Positions 53,309 to 62,912 of a stretch of DNA of 64,000 nt are shown here, piece after piece; position 1 is the stretch's first letter, and each line of letters opens with the position of its first letter. The translations under genes and the position numbers were made by a program. Below the pieces are notes generated by a model that was not told the origin of the DNA, did not search any database, and saw only the letters and a list, made by a program, of their open reading frames with translations. The stretch comes from Gallibacter sp963558965. Lineage in GTDB: Bacteria; Bacillota; Clostridia; Peptostreptococcales; Anaerovoracaceae. The stretch spans positions 1 to 64,000 of the forward strand of contig CAUWIT010000013.1 in assembly GCA_963558965.1 (NCBI GenBank), in the 5' to 3' direction.

Positions 53309-56300
53309 ATGACTACGATAAGGAAAAAGACCATCAGTTATTTGCTTATATTTTTCATAATTATGAGTAGTTTAGGGCTAAATACCAATATAGCTGATGC
53401 TGCTGTAAAATTTGGTAATTCAATAAAAACTGGGTTTGTATGGGGAGATGATTATCAAATAAATATATTAAAAGTAAATAATAAACATGCTTATTGTCTT
53501 GAACCAGACAAGATGATTACAGATGTAAATAGTTATACTGAAAAGAAGCACAATTTTACAAATGAACAGTGGAGCACTTTAGTAAAAATTGCACATTTTG
53601 GATATAACAATAAAAAGAAAACAAGAGAAGATTATGCTGCTGCTCAAGTTGCTATGTGGCGTGAAATTATGAAGTGGGAAAATAAAAAATCTCCTTCACT
53701 AAAAAAGTCAAATATTAAAGGGCTCGAAAAAAAGGTTTTAGCGATTGAGACAGCTGTAAAAAACTACGATAAAATGATAGGTACAAAACCTTCATTTAAC
53801 GGCAAGAAAAATATTAAATTTAATTCTGGAAGCAAGGGTACTATTAAGGACACAAATGGCGTATTAGGCAAGTATCCATATAAAATAACTAATAAGCCAG
53901 AAGGTGTAAAAGTATCTATAGATAAAAAGAACAACGCATTAAATATTGATGCATCAAGTAGCAAAGCCAAAAGCGGCAAAATTGAACTTACAATTGAGCG
54001 TGATAACAATATAAAAAAGAATAGATTTTATTACAGTTCAAAGAGCCAAAATGTTGCAACTATAGGATATGTTGCAAATTTAAAAGTCGCTGTAAGCATT
54101 GATGTAGAAGATGTTGGAACTCTTAAAATACTTAAAACATCTCAAACTGGTAAAAATATTGAAGGAGTAGTTTTTAAGTTTAAGGATACTAAAACTGGCA
54201 AAGAATACACTGCAACTACAGACAAAGAAGGAGTCATTAGTGAGACAATACCTGTTGGCAATTACGATGTACAAGAAGTAAGTGTACCTAAACCATATAT
54301 AGTTGATAAAACTCCTCAAAAAGTTACTATTGCTAAAAACAAAGTTACAACGGTAAATTTTGAGAATGACACTCCTAAGGGAAGGGTTGTTTTGCAAAAA
54401 GCTAACGGTAATGGCGATGCATTGGCAGGTGCTCAATACAGATTTTGGGCTGATTCAGTTGATGGCGAAGGCAACGAAAATAAATTTGATAAAGTTTTTA
54501 CTACTGATGAAAAGGGACAAATTACAATAGAAAATTTGCCTTTAGGCACTTATAAGTATCAGGAAATTAAGGCCCCTAATTTGTACATAAGAGATAATAA
54601 TATATATTCATTTGAAATTGAATATAAAGGTCAAACTACACCTCTAATCTCTATTACAAAACAACATGTCAATAATAAAGCAGTTGGTAAAATAACTTTA
54701 ACAAAATATAGTAAAGACGGCAAAGAAAAACTAGCAGGTGCTAAGTTCCGCATATGGTCACAAAAAAATAACGGTTATGATAAAACATTTACAACAGACA
54801 AAAATGGAAAAATTGAGGTGGACAATTTAGAACTTGGAGATTACTACTGCCAAGAAATTTCGGCGCCGTATGGCTATGTGCTAGACAATACTAAATATGA
54901 GTTTAGTATAAAATACAAAGATGATCAGACTAAGTTAATAACAGTAGCAAAAGAGTTTAAAAACGAAAAAGCAGTCGGCAAATTTAAACTTGTTAAAAAG
55001 AACGAAAAAGACATTCCTCTAAAAGATGCGGAGTATCGAATTTGGTCTGAAGGTGATAAAAATCATAAAGAGGGTGAAATCTTAGATAAGGTATTTAAGA
55101 CTGATGATAATGGTAATATTATTGTTGAAGGATTACAATTAGGCAAATACTGTTATCAAGAAGTTAAGGCCCCATATGGTTATGTTCGTGATGAGACTGT
55201 ATACAAATTTGAAGTTAAGTATAAAGATGACAAAACACCAGTCGTTGAAGTACTTGCAAATGCTAAAAATAGCCTGGCTAAAGGAAGATTTGAGCTAGTT
55301 AAATTTAATAAGGACAAGAGCATGAAACTTGAAGGTGCAAAGTATCGTATTTGGTCTCAGGCAGATGAAAATAACAAAGAAGGTAAGCTTTACGATGAAA
55401 CTTTTACAACAGATAAAAATGGAAAAATTGTAATCGATAATTTAGAGCTTGGTAAGTACTATTATCAAGAAATAAAAGCTCCTTATGGTTATGTTGTGGA
55501 TGAGAAAAAATATGAATTTGAATTGCAGTATAAAAATGATTTAACCGCTGTTGTTACAGTTAGCAAAGAAGCTACAAATAAGCTAGTTGTAGGCAGTTTC
55601 GAACTTATAAAATTTGAAGATGCTGGTATTGTTCCATTGGAAGATGCAGAGTATCGAATTTGGTCAAAAGGCGACAAAGAACACAAAGATGGAGAGATTT
55701 TCGATAAGACTCTTAAGACTGATAATCAGGGCAGGATATTAGTTGAAAATCTGCCTCTTGGCAAATATTGTTATCAAGAAATAAAAGCTCCTTTTGGATA
55801 TGTCAAAGATGATTTAGTTTATGAATTTGAACTTAAGTACAAAGATGATAAAACTTCAGTAGTTAAACATTCTGTTACTGCTTTAAATGAAGAGGCTTTG
55901 GGACAATTTGAACTTATTAAGTACAACAAGGATAAAAGTGAGACTTTAGCAGGGGCAAAATATCATATTTGGTCTGCGGCAGATGACTTTTTTGAAGAGG
56001 GAGTTTTGCTAGATGAAGTTCTTGAAACAGATGAGGATGGAACTATCTGGGTAGATGAGCTATATTTTGGCAAATACTACTATCAGGAAATAAAAGCACC
56101 TCATGGGTATGTAAGAGATGATAAAATCTATGAATTTGAAGTTAGCTACATAGATGATGAAACTCCAATTATTGAAGTATATGCAGAGGCTACAAATGAT
56201 CTAGCTAAAGGGGAGTTAGAGCTAATTAAGTTAAATCAAAATAAGAGTCAAAATTTACAAGGGGCTAAGTATCACATCTGGTCAAAAGACAAGAAATTTG

Positions 56301-56965
56301 ATAAGACATTTGTAACTGATAAAGATGGTAAAATTACAGTAAAAGACCTTGAATTTGGCACTTACTATTATCAGGAAATAGAAGCTCCAGATGGCTATCT
56401 TTTAGATGAGACTGTTGGAGAAGTAGATATTAAATACGAAGATGATATGACACCTGTAGTTAAGGTTTCTCGAAGTGTAACAGATAAAGAACCAGTTGGA
56501 GAAATAGGTTTGATAAAAACTTTTGCAAAGCAGAAAAATATAACTGATGAGGATATTAAAAAAGCAAGCCTTGAAGGGGCAGTTTATGAAGCATATGCAA
56601 AAGAAGAAATCACAAATAAAGCTGGTACTAAAACTTATTACAAAAAAGGTGAAAAGGTAGGTATTTTTACTACAGACGAAAAAGGTATTACAAACAGACT
56701 ACAAAATTTACCATTAGGTACATACAGCATAAAAGAAGTAAAAGCTCCAAAAGGCTGTGCTTTGGATAATACTGTATACGATGTAGAGCTTGGATATAAA
56801 GATCAGCATACTGCCAATATAAGTAAAACTTTGGATGTTGAAGATGAGATAATACCGACTCCAAATATAAAAACTTCTGACGATGCGCCTATAGGAGCAA
56901 TTGTACTTTTGATGCTTATGGGATTAAGCGGAAGTTTAGCATTGGCAATTAGAAGAAAAAATTAA
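53309..56965 (+). CDS. Thioester-domain surface adhesin with nine SpaA/Cna-B-like domains
   Basis: The 1218-aa protein has a signal peptide (to about residue 31), a thioester domain with Cys63 (YCLEPDK) and Gln113 (AAQVAMW), the pair that forms the internal Cys-Gln bond used for covalent host binding, then nine SpaA/Cna-B-like domains (54115-56847). Each has a start Lys (FELVKF, FELIKY) and a Glu in YYQEIKAP that can form an isopeptide bond. The tail TPNIKTSDDAP, a membrane segment and RRKN form a sorting signal without LPxTG. I chose the ATG with GGAGAGG upstream. No sortase is nearby. Confidence 0.88.
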   Translation: MTTIRKKTISYLLIFFIIMSSLGLNTNIADAAVKFGNSIKTGFVWGDDYQINILKVNNKHAYCLEPDKMITDVNSYTEKKHNFTNEQWSTLVKIAHFGYNNKKKTREDYAAAQVAMWREIMKWENKKSPSLKKSNIKGLEKKVLAIETAVKNYDKMIGTKPSFNGKKNIKFNSGSKGTIKDTNGVLGKYPYKITNKPEGVKVSIDKKNNALNIDASSSKAKSGKIELTIERDNNIKKNRFYYSSKSQNVATIGYVANLKVAVSIDVEDVGTLKILKTSQTGKNIEGVVFKFKDTKTGKEYTATTDKEGVISETIPVGNYDVQEVSVPKPYIVDKTPQKVTIAKNKVTTVNFENDTPKGRVVLQKANGNGDALAGAQYRFWADSVDGEGNENKFDKVFTTDEKGQITIENLPLGTYKYQEIKAPNLYIRDNNIYSFEIEYKGQTTPLISITKQHVNNKAVGKITLTKYSKDGKEKLAGAKFRIWSQKNNGYDKTFTTDKNGKIEVDNLELGDYYCQEISAPYGYVLDNTKYEFSIKYKDDQTKLITVAKEFKNEKAVGKFKLVKKNEKDIPLKDAEYRIWSEGDKNHKEGEILDKVFKTDDNGNIIVEGLQLGKYCYQEVKAPYGYVRDETVYKFEVKYKDDKTPVVEVLANAKNSLAKGRFELVKFNKDKSMKLEGAKYRIWSQADENNKEGKLYDETFTTDKNGKIVIDNLELGKYYYQEIKAPYGYVVDEKKYEFELQYKNDLTAVVTVSKEATNKLVVGSFELIKFEDAGIVPLEDAEYRIWSKGDKEHKDGEIFDKTLKTDNQGRILVENLPLGKYCYQEIKAPFGYVKDDLVYEFELKYKDDKTSVVKHSVTALNEEALGQFELIKYNKDKSETLAGAKYHIWSAADDFFEEGVLLDEVLETDEDGTIWVDELYFGKYYYQEIKAPHGYVRDDKIYEFEVSYIDDETPIIEVYAEATNDLAKGELELIKLNQNKSQNLQGAKYHIWSKDKKFDKTFVTDKDGKITVKDLEFGTYYYQEIEAPDGYLLDETVGEVDIKYEDDMTPVVKVSRSVTDKEPVGEIGLIKTFAKQKNITDEDIKKASLEGAVYEAYAKEEITNKAGTKTYYKKGEKVGIFTTDEKGITNRLQNLPLGTYSIKEVKAPKGCALDNTVYDVELGYKDQHTANISKTLDVEDEIIPTPNIKTSDDAPIGAIVLLMLMGLSGSLALAIRRKN
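54115..56847 (+). repeat. Nine tandem SpaA/Cna-B-like domain repeats
   Basis: Units of about 95 codons repeat with the order (G)xFELxKxNKD, LxGAxYRIWS, FTTDxNGKI, LxLGxYYYQEIKAPYGYV, YEFELxYKDDxT. Units 3-8 are most alike; the first, second and ninth are more divergent. Recombination between units could change length. Confidence 0.85.
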
Positions 56966-57011
56966 AAAGTAAAGATTAAAACAAAAGAACCTGACGAGAT
57001 TTTATGTCAAT

Positions 57012-57066
57012 AAAAAACCGTTGCTAAACTGTGAGCTCAAATCATAGTTTTGGCAACGGTTATTTT
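57012..57066. terminator. Bidirectional terminator
   Basis: AACCGTTGC / GCAACGGTT with an inner TAAACT / AGTTTT pairing, A run on the left and T-rich on the right, between the adhesin and the converging small gene. Confidence 0.88.
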
Positions 57067-57079
57067 GCAATTATTAAAT

Positions 57080-57475
57080 TTAGAACCAATTCTTTATTGT
57101 AATTTGATGATTGCATTTTGGACATGTAACGTTGAACTTACCACGTTTTCTCTCGAAACGAAGTATAGCACCGCAGTAAGGACATTCATGAAAAGCATGA
57201 GTACGTCCTTCGGCAAGGATACGTTTTGTCAACTTAGAATTAGGTAGGATTTTTGCGATAATCCTGTCTGCAACAGCAGCTTCTTTTCTTCTTTTTACTA
57301 AGTTCTTTGAAAAAATACGCCAAATGGCTATAACTATAACGATTAGCTGTGCGTAGTAAAGCCATGGTGACACAAAAAGAAAATTAAATCCATAAAGGAT
57401 TAAATCTAAAACAAATAATAGATAAAATAGTGAATCTAGGCCATTTCTGCCGGCCATAAATGTGCTTTTTTTCAT
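57080..57475 (-). CDS. Membrane protein with C-terminal zinc ribbon
   Basis: The 131-aa product has two membrane helices (about 14-33 and 37-55), a basic linker and a zinc ribbon CPYCGAIL ... CPKCNHQ near the end. It is a recurrent clostridial architecture of unknown function; the ribbon faces the cytoplasm if the loop is short. GGAG lies before the ATG on the minus strand (AGGAGAAGATTT). It shares a terminator with the adhesin. Confidence 0.75.
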   Translation of the reverse strand: MKKSTFMAGRNGLDSLFYLLFVLDLILYGFNFLFVSPWLYYAQLIVIVIAIWRIFSKNLVKRRKEAAVADRIIAKILPNSKLTKRILAEGRTHAFHECPYCGAILRFERKRGKFNVTCPKCNHQITIKNWF

Positions 57476-57541
57476 AAATCTTCTCCTAACAAAATCGAAA
57501 AATTAATTTCCTTCACTAACAAGATATTGTACCCCATTTTA

Positions 57542-57570
57542 TAGACATTGTAAACAATTTTAGGTATAAT
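57542..57570 (+). promoter_or_regulatory. Promoter of the metallophosphoesterase operon
   Basis: TAGACA (57542-57547), 17-bp spacer, TATAAT (57565-57570), 25 bp before the ATG at 57595. Confidence 0.7.
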
Positions 57571-57594
57571 TTAATGATGAAAGGAAAGGTAAAA

Positions 57595-58134
57595 ATGAAG
57601 ATTTTAGCAATTAGTGACACACATGGAGAACTGGGCAAAGTCTATGAAGTTTACAGAAGTATTAAGGATGTTGATATGATACTTCATATGGGCGATTATT
57701 TAAGAGATGCAGAGGATTTAAATAAGCGTATAGATGTGCCAGTTATTGGAGTTAAAGGCAATTGTGACGGTGCACTTCGCAAAGAAGATTGCACAGAGAT
57801 TGTTGAAACTGAGGCTGGTAAAATACTTATGACTCACGGTCATGTTGATGGTGTCAATTACGATATTACAAATTTAGTTTACAGAGGTATGGAAGAAGAA
57901 GCGCGTATAATTTTATTTGGTCATACGCACATACCTTATTTAGAAAACACAGATGATTTAATGATTATGAATCCGGGAAGTCTAACTAGACCGAGAGATG
58001 GTTCAGATGGCTCTTATGGGATTATTGAAATCAATGGAGATAGTGTCCATGGAGAAATTATTTATTACAAAAAACCATATAAAGCAAAAGGTGGATATAT
58101 TAAAGGGTTGATAAATTATAGTGACAGATTTTAA
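57595..58134 (+). CDS. YfcE/MJ0936-family metallophosphodiesterase
   Basis: The 179-aa protein has SDTHGE (metal site I), MGDYLRD (II), GVKGNCD (III, usual GNHD-like place), MTHGHVDG (IV) and FGHTHIP (V), the complete calcineurin-like set of the small YfcE phosphodiesterases. The natural substrate is not known. I placed the start at the ATG with AAGGAAAGG 5 bases upstream; in-frame ATGs 6 and 7 codons earlier overlap the expected transcription start. Confidence 0.88.
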   Translation: MKILAISDTHGELGKVYEVYRSIKDVDMILHMGDYLRDAEDLNKRIDVPVIGVKGNCDGALRKEDCTEIVETEAGKILMTHGHVDGVNYDITNLVYRGMEEEARIILFGHTHIPYLENTDDLMIMNPGSLTRPRDGSDGSYGIIEINGDSVHGEIIYYKKPYKAKGGYIKGLINYSDRF

Positions 58135-58154
58135 AAATTTGTTAGGGGAGTAGT

Positions 58155-59381
58155 ATGAAATTTAGAATTGAAGGGAAGTATTTAAGAAGTGGCCTTGTTG
58201 CATTTGTTGTAATAGCGTGCTCTATATTGTTTTTCTTTGCAATATTTAGAGCCCAAGGGCTTGCTGATGCAATTAGTAAAATTACAAATATTTTAACACC
58301 ATTTATCTATGGTCTAGTAATGGCATATCTATTGTGTCCATTATATAATTTTACTTTTAGAAGTATGAAGAACAAAAAGTTTTTGCAAAAGGGGAAAAAA
58401 GATAGAAGTTCTTTTTATGCGAGGATAATCGCATCTACAATTTCAGTTGTAACTATGTTTGCAATAATTATTGGATTGTTATGGATGGTACTACCAGGAC
58501 TTGTAGACAGTATTATAAGTATCGTAAAAATCTTGCCTAGCCAAATAAGCGAGTTAAGTTTATGGATAGAAAATTATGTAAAGAGTATACCTGCTACAAA
58601 AGGACCTCTTGGAGGTATTATGAATAGCCTTGCAAAGAATTTGGAAAATCTATTGCAAAATACTATTTTACCAGGTTCTGAAAATATAATAGCAGGAGTA
58701 TCAAGCGGCATATTTGGAGTGCTTTCAGGTATAAAAAACTTTATAATCGGAACAATCATTTGCGTATACTTTTTAAACAGCAAAGAGGTATTTGCAGCAC
58801 AGAGCAGAAAACTTGTATTTGCTGTTATGAGCGAAGAAAAAGCATATCAATTTTTATACGGCACACATTATGTAAATAAAACATTTGGTAAGTTTATAAA
58901 CGGTAAGCTATTAGATTCATTGATTATCGGTATCTTGTGCTTTATATTTATGAGCATATTTAAGTGGCCGTATATAATGCTAATCAGCGTAATCGTTGGA
59001 GTTACAAATATAATACCATTCTTCGGGCCGTTTATCGGAGCCATACCATCAGCGCTGTTAATACTTATGGTAGATCCGGTAAAATGCTTGTATTTCCTAG
59101 TATTTATATTGATATTGCAACAGTTTGATGGTAACATCTTAGGACCTAAAATCTTGGGAGGTAGCACAGGTCTACCGTCATTTTGGGTTATGTTTGCAAT
59201 CTTAGTAGGTGGCGGTCTGTTTGGATTTGTAGGTATGGTAATAGGCATCCCAATCTTTGCATGTGTATATGCATACACTGGATATGCTGTAAACAAGCGT
59301 TTAGATAAAAAAGGATTTTCAACAGATCTTGGATTGTATAAAAAATTAGATACCCATTTCGATAATGAAATGAAGCAGTAA
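58155..59381 (+). CDS. AI-2E family transporter
   Basis: The 408-aa membrane protein has about eight helices and the family signatures ITPFIY-like (LTPFIYGLVMAYLL), GVTNIIPFFGPFIGAIPSALL and QQFDGNILGPKILG. The family was named for AI-2 export by YdgG/TqsA, but most members have unknown substrates, including Na+/H+ antiport in some. GGGGAG lies before the ATG. It sits upstream of murB by 21 bp. Confidence 0.88.
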   Translation: MKFRIEGKYLRSGLVAFVVIACSILFFFAIFRAQGLADAISKITNILTPFIYGLVMAYLLCPLYNFTFRSMKNKKFLQKGKKDRSSFYARIIASTISVVTMFAIIIGLLWMVLPGLVDSIISIVKILPSQISELSLWIENYVKSIPATKGPLGGIMNSLAKNLENLLQNTILPGSENIIAGVSSGIFGVLSGIKNFIIGTIICVYFLNSKEVFAAQSRKLVFAVMSEEKAYQFLYGTHYVNKTFGKFINGKLLDSLIIGILCFIFMSIFKWPYIMLISVIVGVTNIIPFFGPFIGAIPSALLILMVDPVKCLYFLVFILILQQFDGNILGPKILGGSTGLPSFWVMFAILVGGGLFGFVGMVIGIPIFACVYAYTGYAVNKRLDKKGFSTDLGLYKKLDTHFDNEMKQ

Positions 59382-59402
59382 AATGAAAGAGGAATTAAGT
59401 TG

Positions 59403-60323
59403 ATGGATAAATTAAAAGATAAATTAAAAACAAAAATTGCAGAAGAAAATATTGTAATCGATGCTGATATGAGCAAAGAAGTTTCATTTAAGGCTGGAGG
59501 CAAGGCAGATATGCTTGTAACTCCTCAAAACATCGAAGAACTTAAATTTCTTTTGCAGGTTTTAGATGAAGAAAAAGTGGCACATATAATTATGGGCAAC
59601 GGCTCAAATCTCCTTATAAAAGATGGGGGATACAGAGGTGTAGTTGTGAAAATCGCCGGCGAGGGATTTGGCAATATGGAAGTTTTGGAAGACGGGCTTA
59701 CAGTAAAAGTAGGCGCAGCTGTACTTATGAGCACATTTGCAAGATTCCTTATGAACAACAGCCTAGCAGGTTTCGAGTTTGCAAGTGGCATACCGGGCAG
59801 TTTAGGTGGTGCGGTGTTTATGAACGCAGGTGCATACGGAGGCGAAATCAAGGATGTGTTGCAAGAAGTTACAGCAATAAGCCAAGACGGAATGACAGAA
59901 CAGGTCATTCCTGCTTGCGATTTAGATTTAGGTTACAGACATAGCGCACTTCATGAAAATGGCTACATAGTCGTTGATGCTACATTTAAATTTGAAAAAG
60001 GCAACAAAGATGAAATACTTAAAAATATCAATGAACTAGGCAAAAAAAGAAATGAAAAACAGCCAGTTAATTTCCCTAGCGCAGGTAGTTTTTTCAAGCG
60101 CCCAACAGGATATTTTGCAGGCAAACTTGTGCAGGATGCAGGGCTAAAAGGATACACAGTAGGTGGAGCTCAGGTCTCAGAACTTCACAGCGGATTTGTA
60201 ATCAATATAGGCGGAGCAACAGCGACAGATATTGTAAACTTGATGCATCACTGCCAGGATACAGTTTATGAAAAATTTGGAGTAAGGTTAGAGCCAGAAG
60301 TACAAATTTTAGGAGAAGACTAA
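59403..60323 (+). CDS. murB: UDP-N-acetylenolpyruvoylglucosamine reductase
   Basis: MurB reduces the enolpyruvyl group with NADPH and FAD to give UDP-MurNAc. The 306-aa protein shows SFKAGGKADMLV, MGNGSNLLI, FASGIPGSLGGAVFMNAGAYGGEI, GYRHSAL, PSAGSFFKRP with the catalytic Ser, and a final EPEVQILGE. It is the shorter type II form. ATG at 59403 has GAGGA 9 bases upstream. The stop codon overlaps the next ATG by one base. Confidence 0.96.
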   Translation: MDKLKDKLKTKIAEENIVIDADMSKEVSFKAGGKADMLVTPQNIEELKFLLQVLDEEKVAHIIMGNGSNLLIKDGGYRGVVVKIAGEGFGNMEVLEDGLTVKVGAAVLMSTFARFLMNNSLAGFEFASGIPGSLGGAVFMNAGAYGGEIKDVLQEVTAISQDGMTEQVIPACDLDLGYRHSALHENGYIVVDATFKFEKGNKDEILKNINELGKKRNEKQPVNFPSAGSFFKRPTGYFAGKLVQDAGLKGYTVGGAQVSELHSGFVINIGGATATDIVNLMHHCQDTVYEKFGVRLEPEVQILGED

Positions 60324-61057
60324 TGGAATACAAAATGACATTTGACTATCACACACATACAACATTTTCTCATGGAAAAGGCTCAATAGAGGATAATGTA
60401 AAAGAGGCAATCAAAAAAGGACTAAAAGCCATAGCCATTACAGATCATGGGCCAGGGCATTTGACTTATGGTATTAAGCGCAGTGCAGTTCCTGAGATGA
60501 GAGCAGAAATAGAAAGATTAAAACCTCTTTATCCGGAGATTAAGATATATTTGGGTGTGGAAGCAAATACAGTAGATAGAGATAATTATTTGGATGTAAC
60601 AAAAGAAGAATATCCTCAATACGATTTTGTAAATGCTGGTTACCACTTCGGTGTAACAGACGGATATTGCATAGCAAACTTTTTGTATAAACATGGAATT
60701 ATGAAAACGGAGAAGCGCAAAAAGTTTTTATCCGATAGAAATACGGAGATGATAATCAACGCAATTGAAAATAACGAAATTAAAATTTTGACACATCCAG
60801 GTGATAAAGCACCAGTTGATATGGAACGTATTGCAAAAGCATGTGCCAAGCACAATGTTTTAATGGAAATAAGTACACATCACAGTCATTTGACAGTAGA
60901 GGAGATCAAAATCGCAGCAAAGGAAGACGTGAAATTTATTATAAGCAGCGACGCACACATTCCTGAAAAAGTAGGAACATTTCAGGGTGGCGTAGATAGA
61001 GCAATAGAGGCTGGACTAGATTTAAGCAGGATAGTAAATATAGAGCCAGTAAAATAA
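60323..61057 (+). CDS. PHP-domain phosphatase (histidinol-phosphatase-like)
   Basis: The 244-aa protein shows the PHP metal sites DYHTHTTFSHGKG, ITDHGPGHLTYG, GVEANTVDRD, THPGDKAP, STHHSH and SSDAHIPEKVGTF. It resembles YcdX/HisK-type phosphatases; substrate not known. The gene is translationally coupled to murB (one-base overlap) and precedes rapZ, the order usual in Clostridia. Confidence 0.88.
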   Translation: MEYKMTFDYHTHTTFSHGKGSIEDNVKEAIKKGLKAIAITDHGPGHLTYGIKRSAVPEMRAEIERLKPLYPEIKIYLGVEANTVDRDNYLDVTKEEYPQYDFVNAGYHFGVTDGYCIANFLYKHGIMKTEKRKKFLSDRNTEMIINAIENNEIKILTHPGDKAPVDMERIAKACAKHNVLMEISTHHSHLTVEEIKIAAKEDVKFIISSDAHIPEKVGTFQGGVDRAIEAGLDLSRIVNIEPVK

Positions 61058-61068
61058 GGAGCGGAAAA

Positions 61069-61926
61069 ATGGAATTTTTAATTGTTACAGGCTTATCAGG
61101 CGCAGGAAAATCCCAAGCAGTTAACTGTCTTGAAGACCAAGGTTATTACTGCATAGATAATATGCCATTGCCACTTATGAGAAACTTTGTAGACTTGACT
61201 ATGTCAGGTGGTATCGGCATTGAAAAAGCTGCATTTGTAATCGATGTTAGAAGTATAAAATTCGATATCGATATAAAATCTCATTTAAAGGAACTTGAAA
61301 ACTTAGGGATAAAAATCCGTATAATTTTCCTTGAGGCTTCCAATGAAGTTTTGGTGCGCAGATATAGTGAAACAAGAAGACTCCATCCGGTTACAGGAAA
61401 CTCGCCTACAGTTGACGATATAGAAAAAGAGAGAGAACTTTTAAAAGGCATAAGAGAAGTGGCGGATTTTGTAATCGACACATCAAATATGAAAACTGCA
61501 AAACTTAAAGCCGAATTGATAAGCATGCTTTCAGAAGAAAACATGGAAGAAGCATTTGTAATAAACATTATGTCATTTGGATTTAAACACGGGTTGCCTA
61601 TAAACGCAGATATGGTATTCGATATGAGATTTATACCAAATCCATACTATGTGCCAAATCTTAAAAAAGCCACAGGCAACAACAAAAAAGTAAGACAATA
61701 TGTAATGAAACATATAGAGTCACAGATGTTTGTAAAAAATCTTTCAAAGCTTATTAACGATATTATTCCATGTTATACAAGAGAAGGAAAATACAATATA
61801 AATCTTGCTTTTGGATGTACAGGAGGCCAGCATAGATCAGTAGCAATGGCTAATGAATTTGCAGAGCTGTTTACAAGACAGGGTAGACAGGTTACTTTAG
61901 AGCATAGAGATATTAAGAAGAAGTAA
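61069..61926 (+). CDS. rapZ: RapZ-family nucleotide-binding protein (YvcJ)
   Basis: The 285-aa protein has the P-loop GLSGAGKSQAVN, CIDNMPLPL, the DVRS motif and the C-terminal domain with GLPINADMVFDMRFIPNP and GCTGGQHRSVAMANE. In E. coli RapZ guides decay of GlmZ; in Firmicutes YvcJ function is less clear but binds nucleotides. GGAGCGG lies before the ATG. Normally yvcK then whiA follow; here whiA follows at once. Confidence 0.95.
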   Translation: MEFLIVTGLSGAGKSQAVNCLEDQGYYCIDNMPLPLMRNFVDLTMSGGIGIEKAAFVIDVRSIKFDIDIKSHLKELENLGIKIRIIFLEASNEVLVRRYSETRRLHPVTGNSPTVDDIEKERELLKGIREVADFVIDTSNMKTAKLKAELISMLSEENMEEAFVINIMSFGFKHGLPINADMVFDMRFIPNPYYVPNLKKATGNNKKVRQYVMKHIESQMFVKNLSKLINDIIPCYTREGKYNINLAFGCTGGQHRSVAMANEFAELFTRQGRQVTLEHRDIKKK

Positions 61927-61943
61927 AGGAAAAAACAAAAAAT

Positions 61944-62885
61944 ATGTCATTTGCAAGTGAAACGAGAAATGAATTAGCACGCTTGCAGCCTGAAAAAAAG
62001 TGCTGCATGCTTGCTGAAATTGCAGGTTTTATAAGAGTGTGCGGTAGCATAGGACTTGTTGGTGGAGGTAAATTTAAAATCGTTACAACAACTGAAAATC
62101 CAGCTATTGCACGTCATTTTAAAACCCTTATAAAACAATACTTCAATGTGGATGCATCCCTTGAAGTTGGACAGGGCAACACTCTGAAAAAAGGAAAATA
62201 CTATATTATCACTATTGGCCCAGAAGAACTTAGTGAGCTGATATTGAGAGAAACAGGTATCCTCATGATAAGAGAAGGCATGAACTTTATAAGTGATGGT
62301 ATTTATTCAGGACTTATTAGAAAAAAATGCTGTAAAAAAGCTTATCTTCGAGGATTATTTTTAGGAGCAGGGATAGTTTCAAATCCTGAAAAAGGTTATC
62401 ACTTTGAAATAATATGTACAACAGATGTTTTAGCAAACGATGTACGAAAGCTATTAAACAGCTTTGTAGATATACACGCCAAAAAGGTGGCGCGAAAAAA
62501 AGAATACGTAGTATACATAAAAGAATCAGAACAGATAGTAGATATTTTAGCTATTATGGGAGCTGCAAATCAGCTATTTAAATATGAAGATGTAATCATT
62601 AGAAAAGAAATTAGAAACCAGGCTAATCGCATAAACAATTGCGACCAAGCCAATATTGATAAATCAGTAGCCGCAGCCGAAAGGCACATAGCCAATATTA
62701 AAAAAATTGACGAAGCAATAGGCATAGAAAACATGCCAGAAAAATTGCGAGAAGTTGCCATACTAAGGCTAGAGCATCCCGATGTTTCATTAGTGGAACT
62801 AGGAGAAATGCTAGATCCACCTCTGAAAAAATCAGGCATCAACAAAAGGCTGATGCGAATAGGAGAAATGGCGAAAAAATACTAA
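61944..62885 (+). CDS. whiA: WhiA-family DNA-binding protein
   Basis: The 313-aa protein has the LAGLIDADG-like N-terminal domains (AEIAGFIRVCGSIG, AYLRGLFLGAGIVSNPEKGYHFE) and a C-terminal HTH (LREVAILRLEHPDVSLVELGEMLDPPLKKSGINKRL, split across helices). WhiA affects cell division and growth in Gram-positive bacteria. It starts 17 bp after rapZ. The start site has only a weak AAAGGAA. Confidence 0.95.
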   Translation: MSFASETRNELARLQPEKKCCMLAEIAGFIRVCGSIGLVGGGKFKIVTTTENPAIARHFKTLIKQYFNVDASLEVGQGNTLKKGKYYIITIGPEELSELILRETGILMIREGMNFISDGIYSGLIRKKCCKKAYLRGLFLGAGIVSNPEKGYHFEIICTTDVLANDVRKLLNSFVDIHAKKVARKKEYVVYIKESEQIVDILAIMGAANQLFKYEDVIIRKEIRNQANRINNCDQANIDKSVAAAERHIANIKKIDEAIGIENMPEKLREVAILRLEHPDVSLVELGEMLDPPLKKSGINKRLMRIGEMAKKY

Positions 62886-62912
62886 GACACTAAAAACGAA
62901 AGGAAAAGTCAA

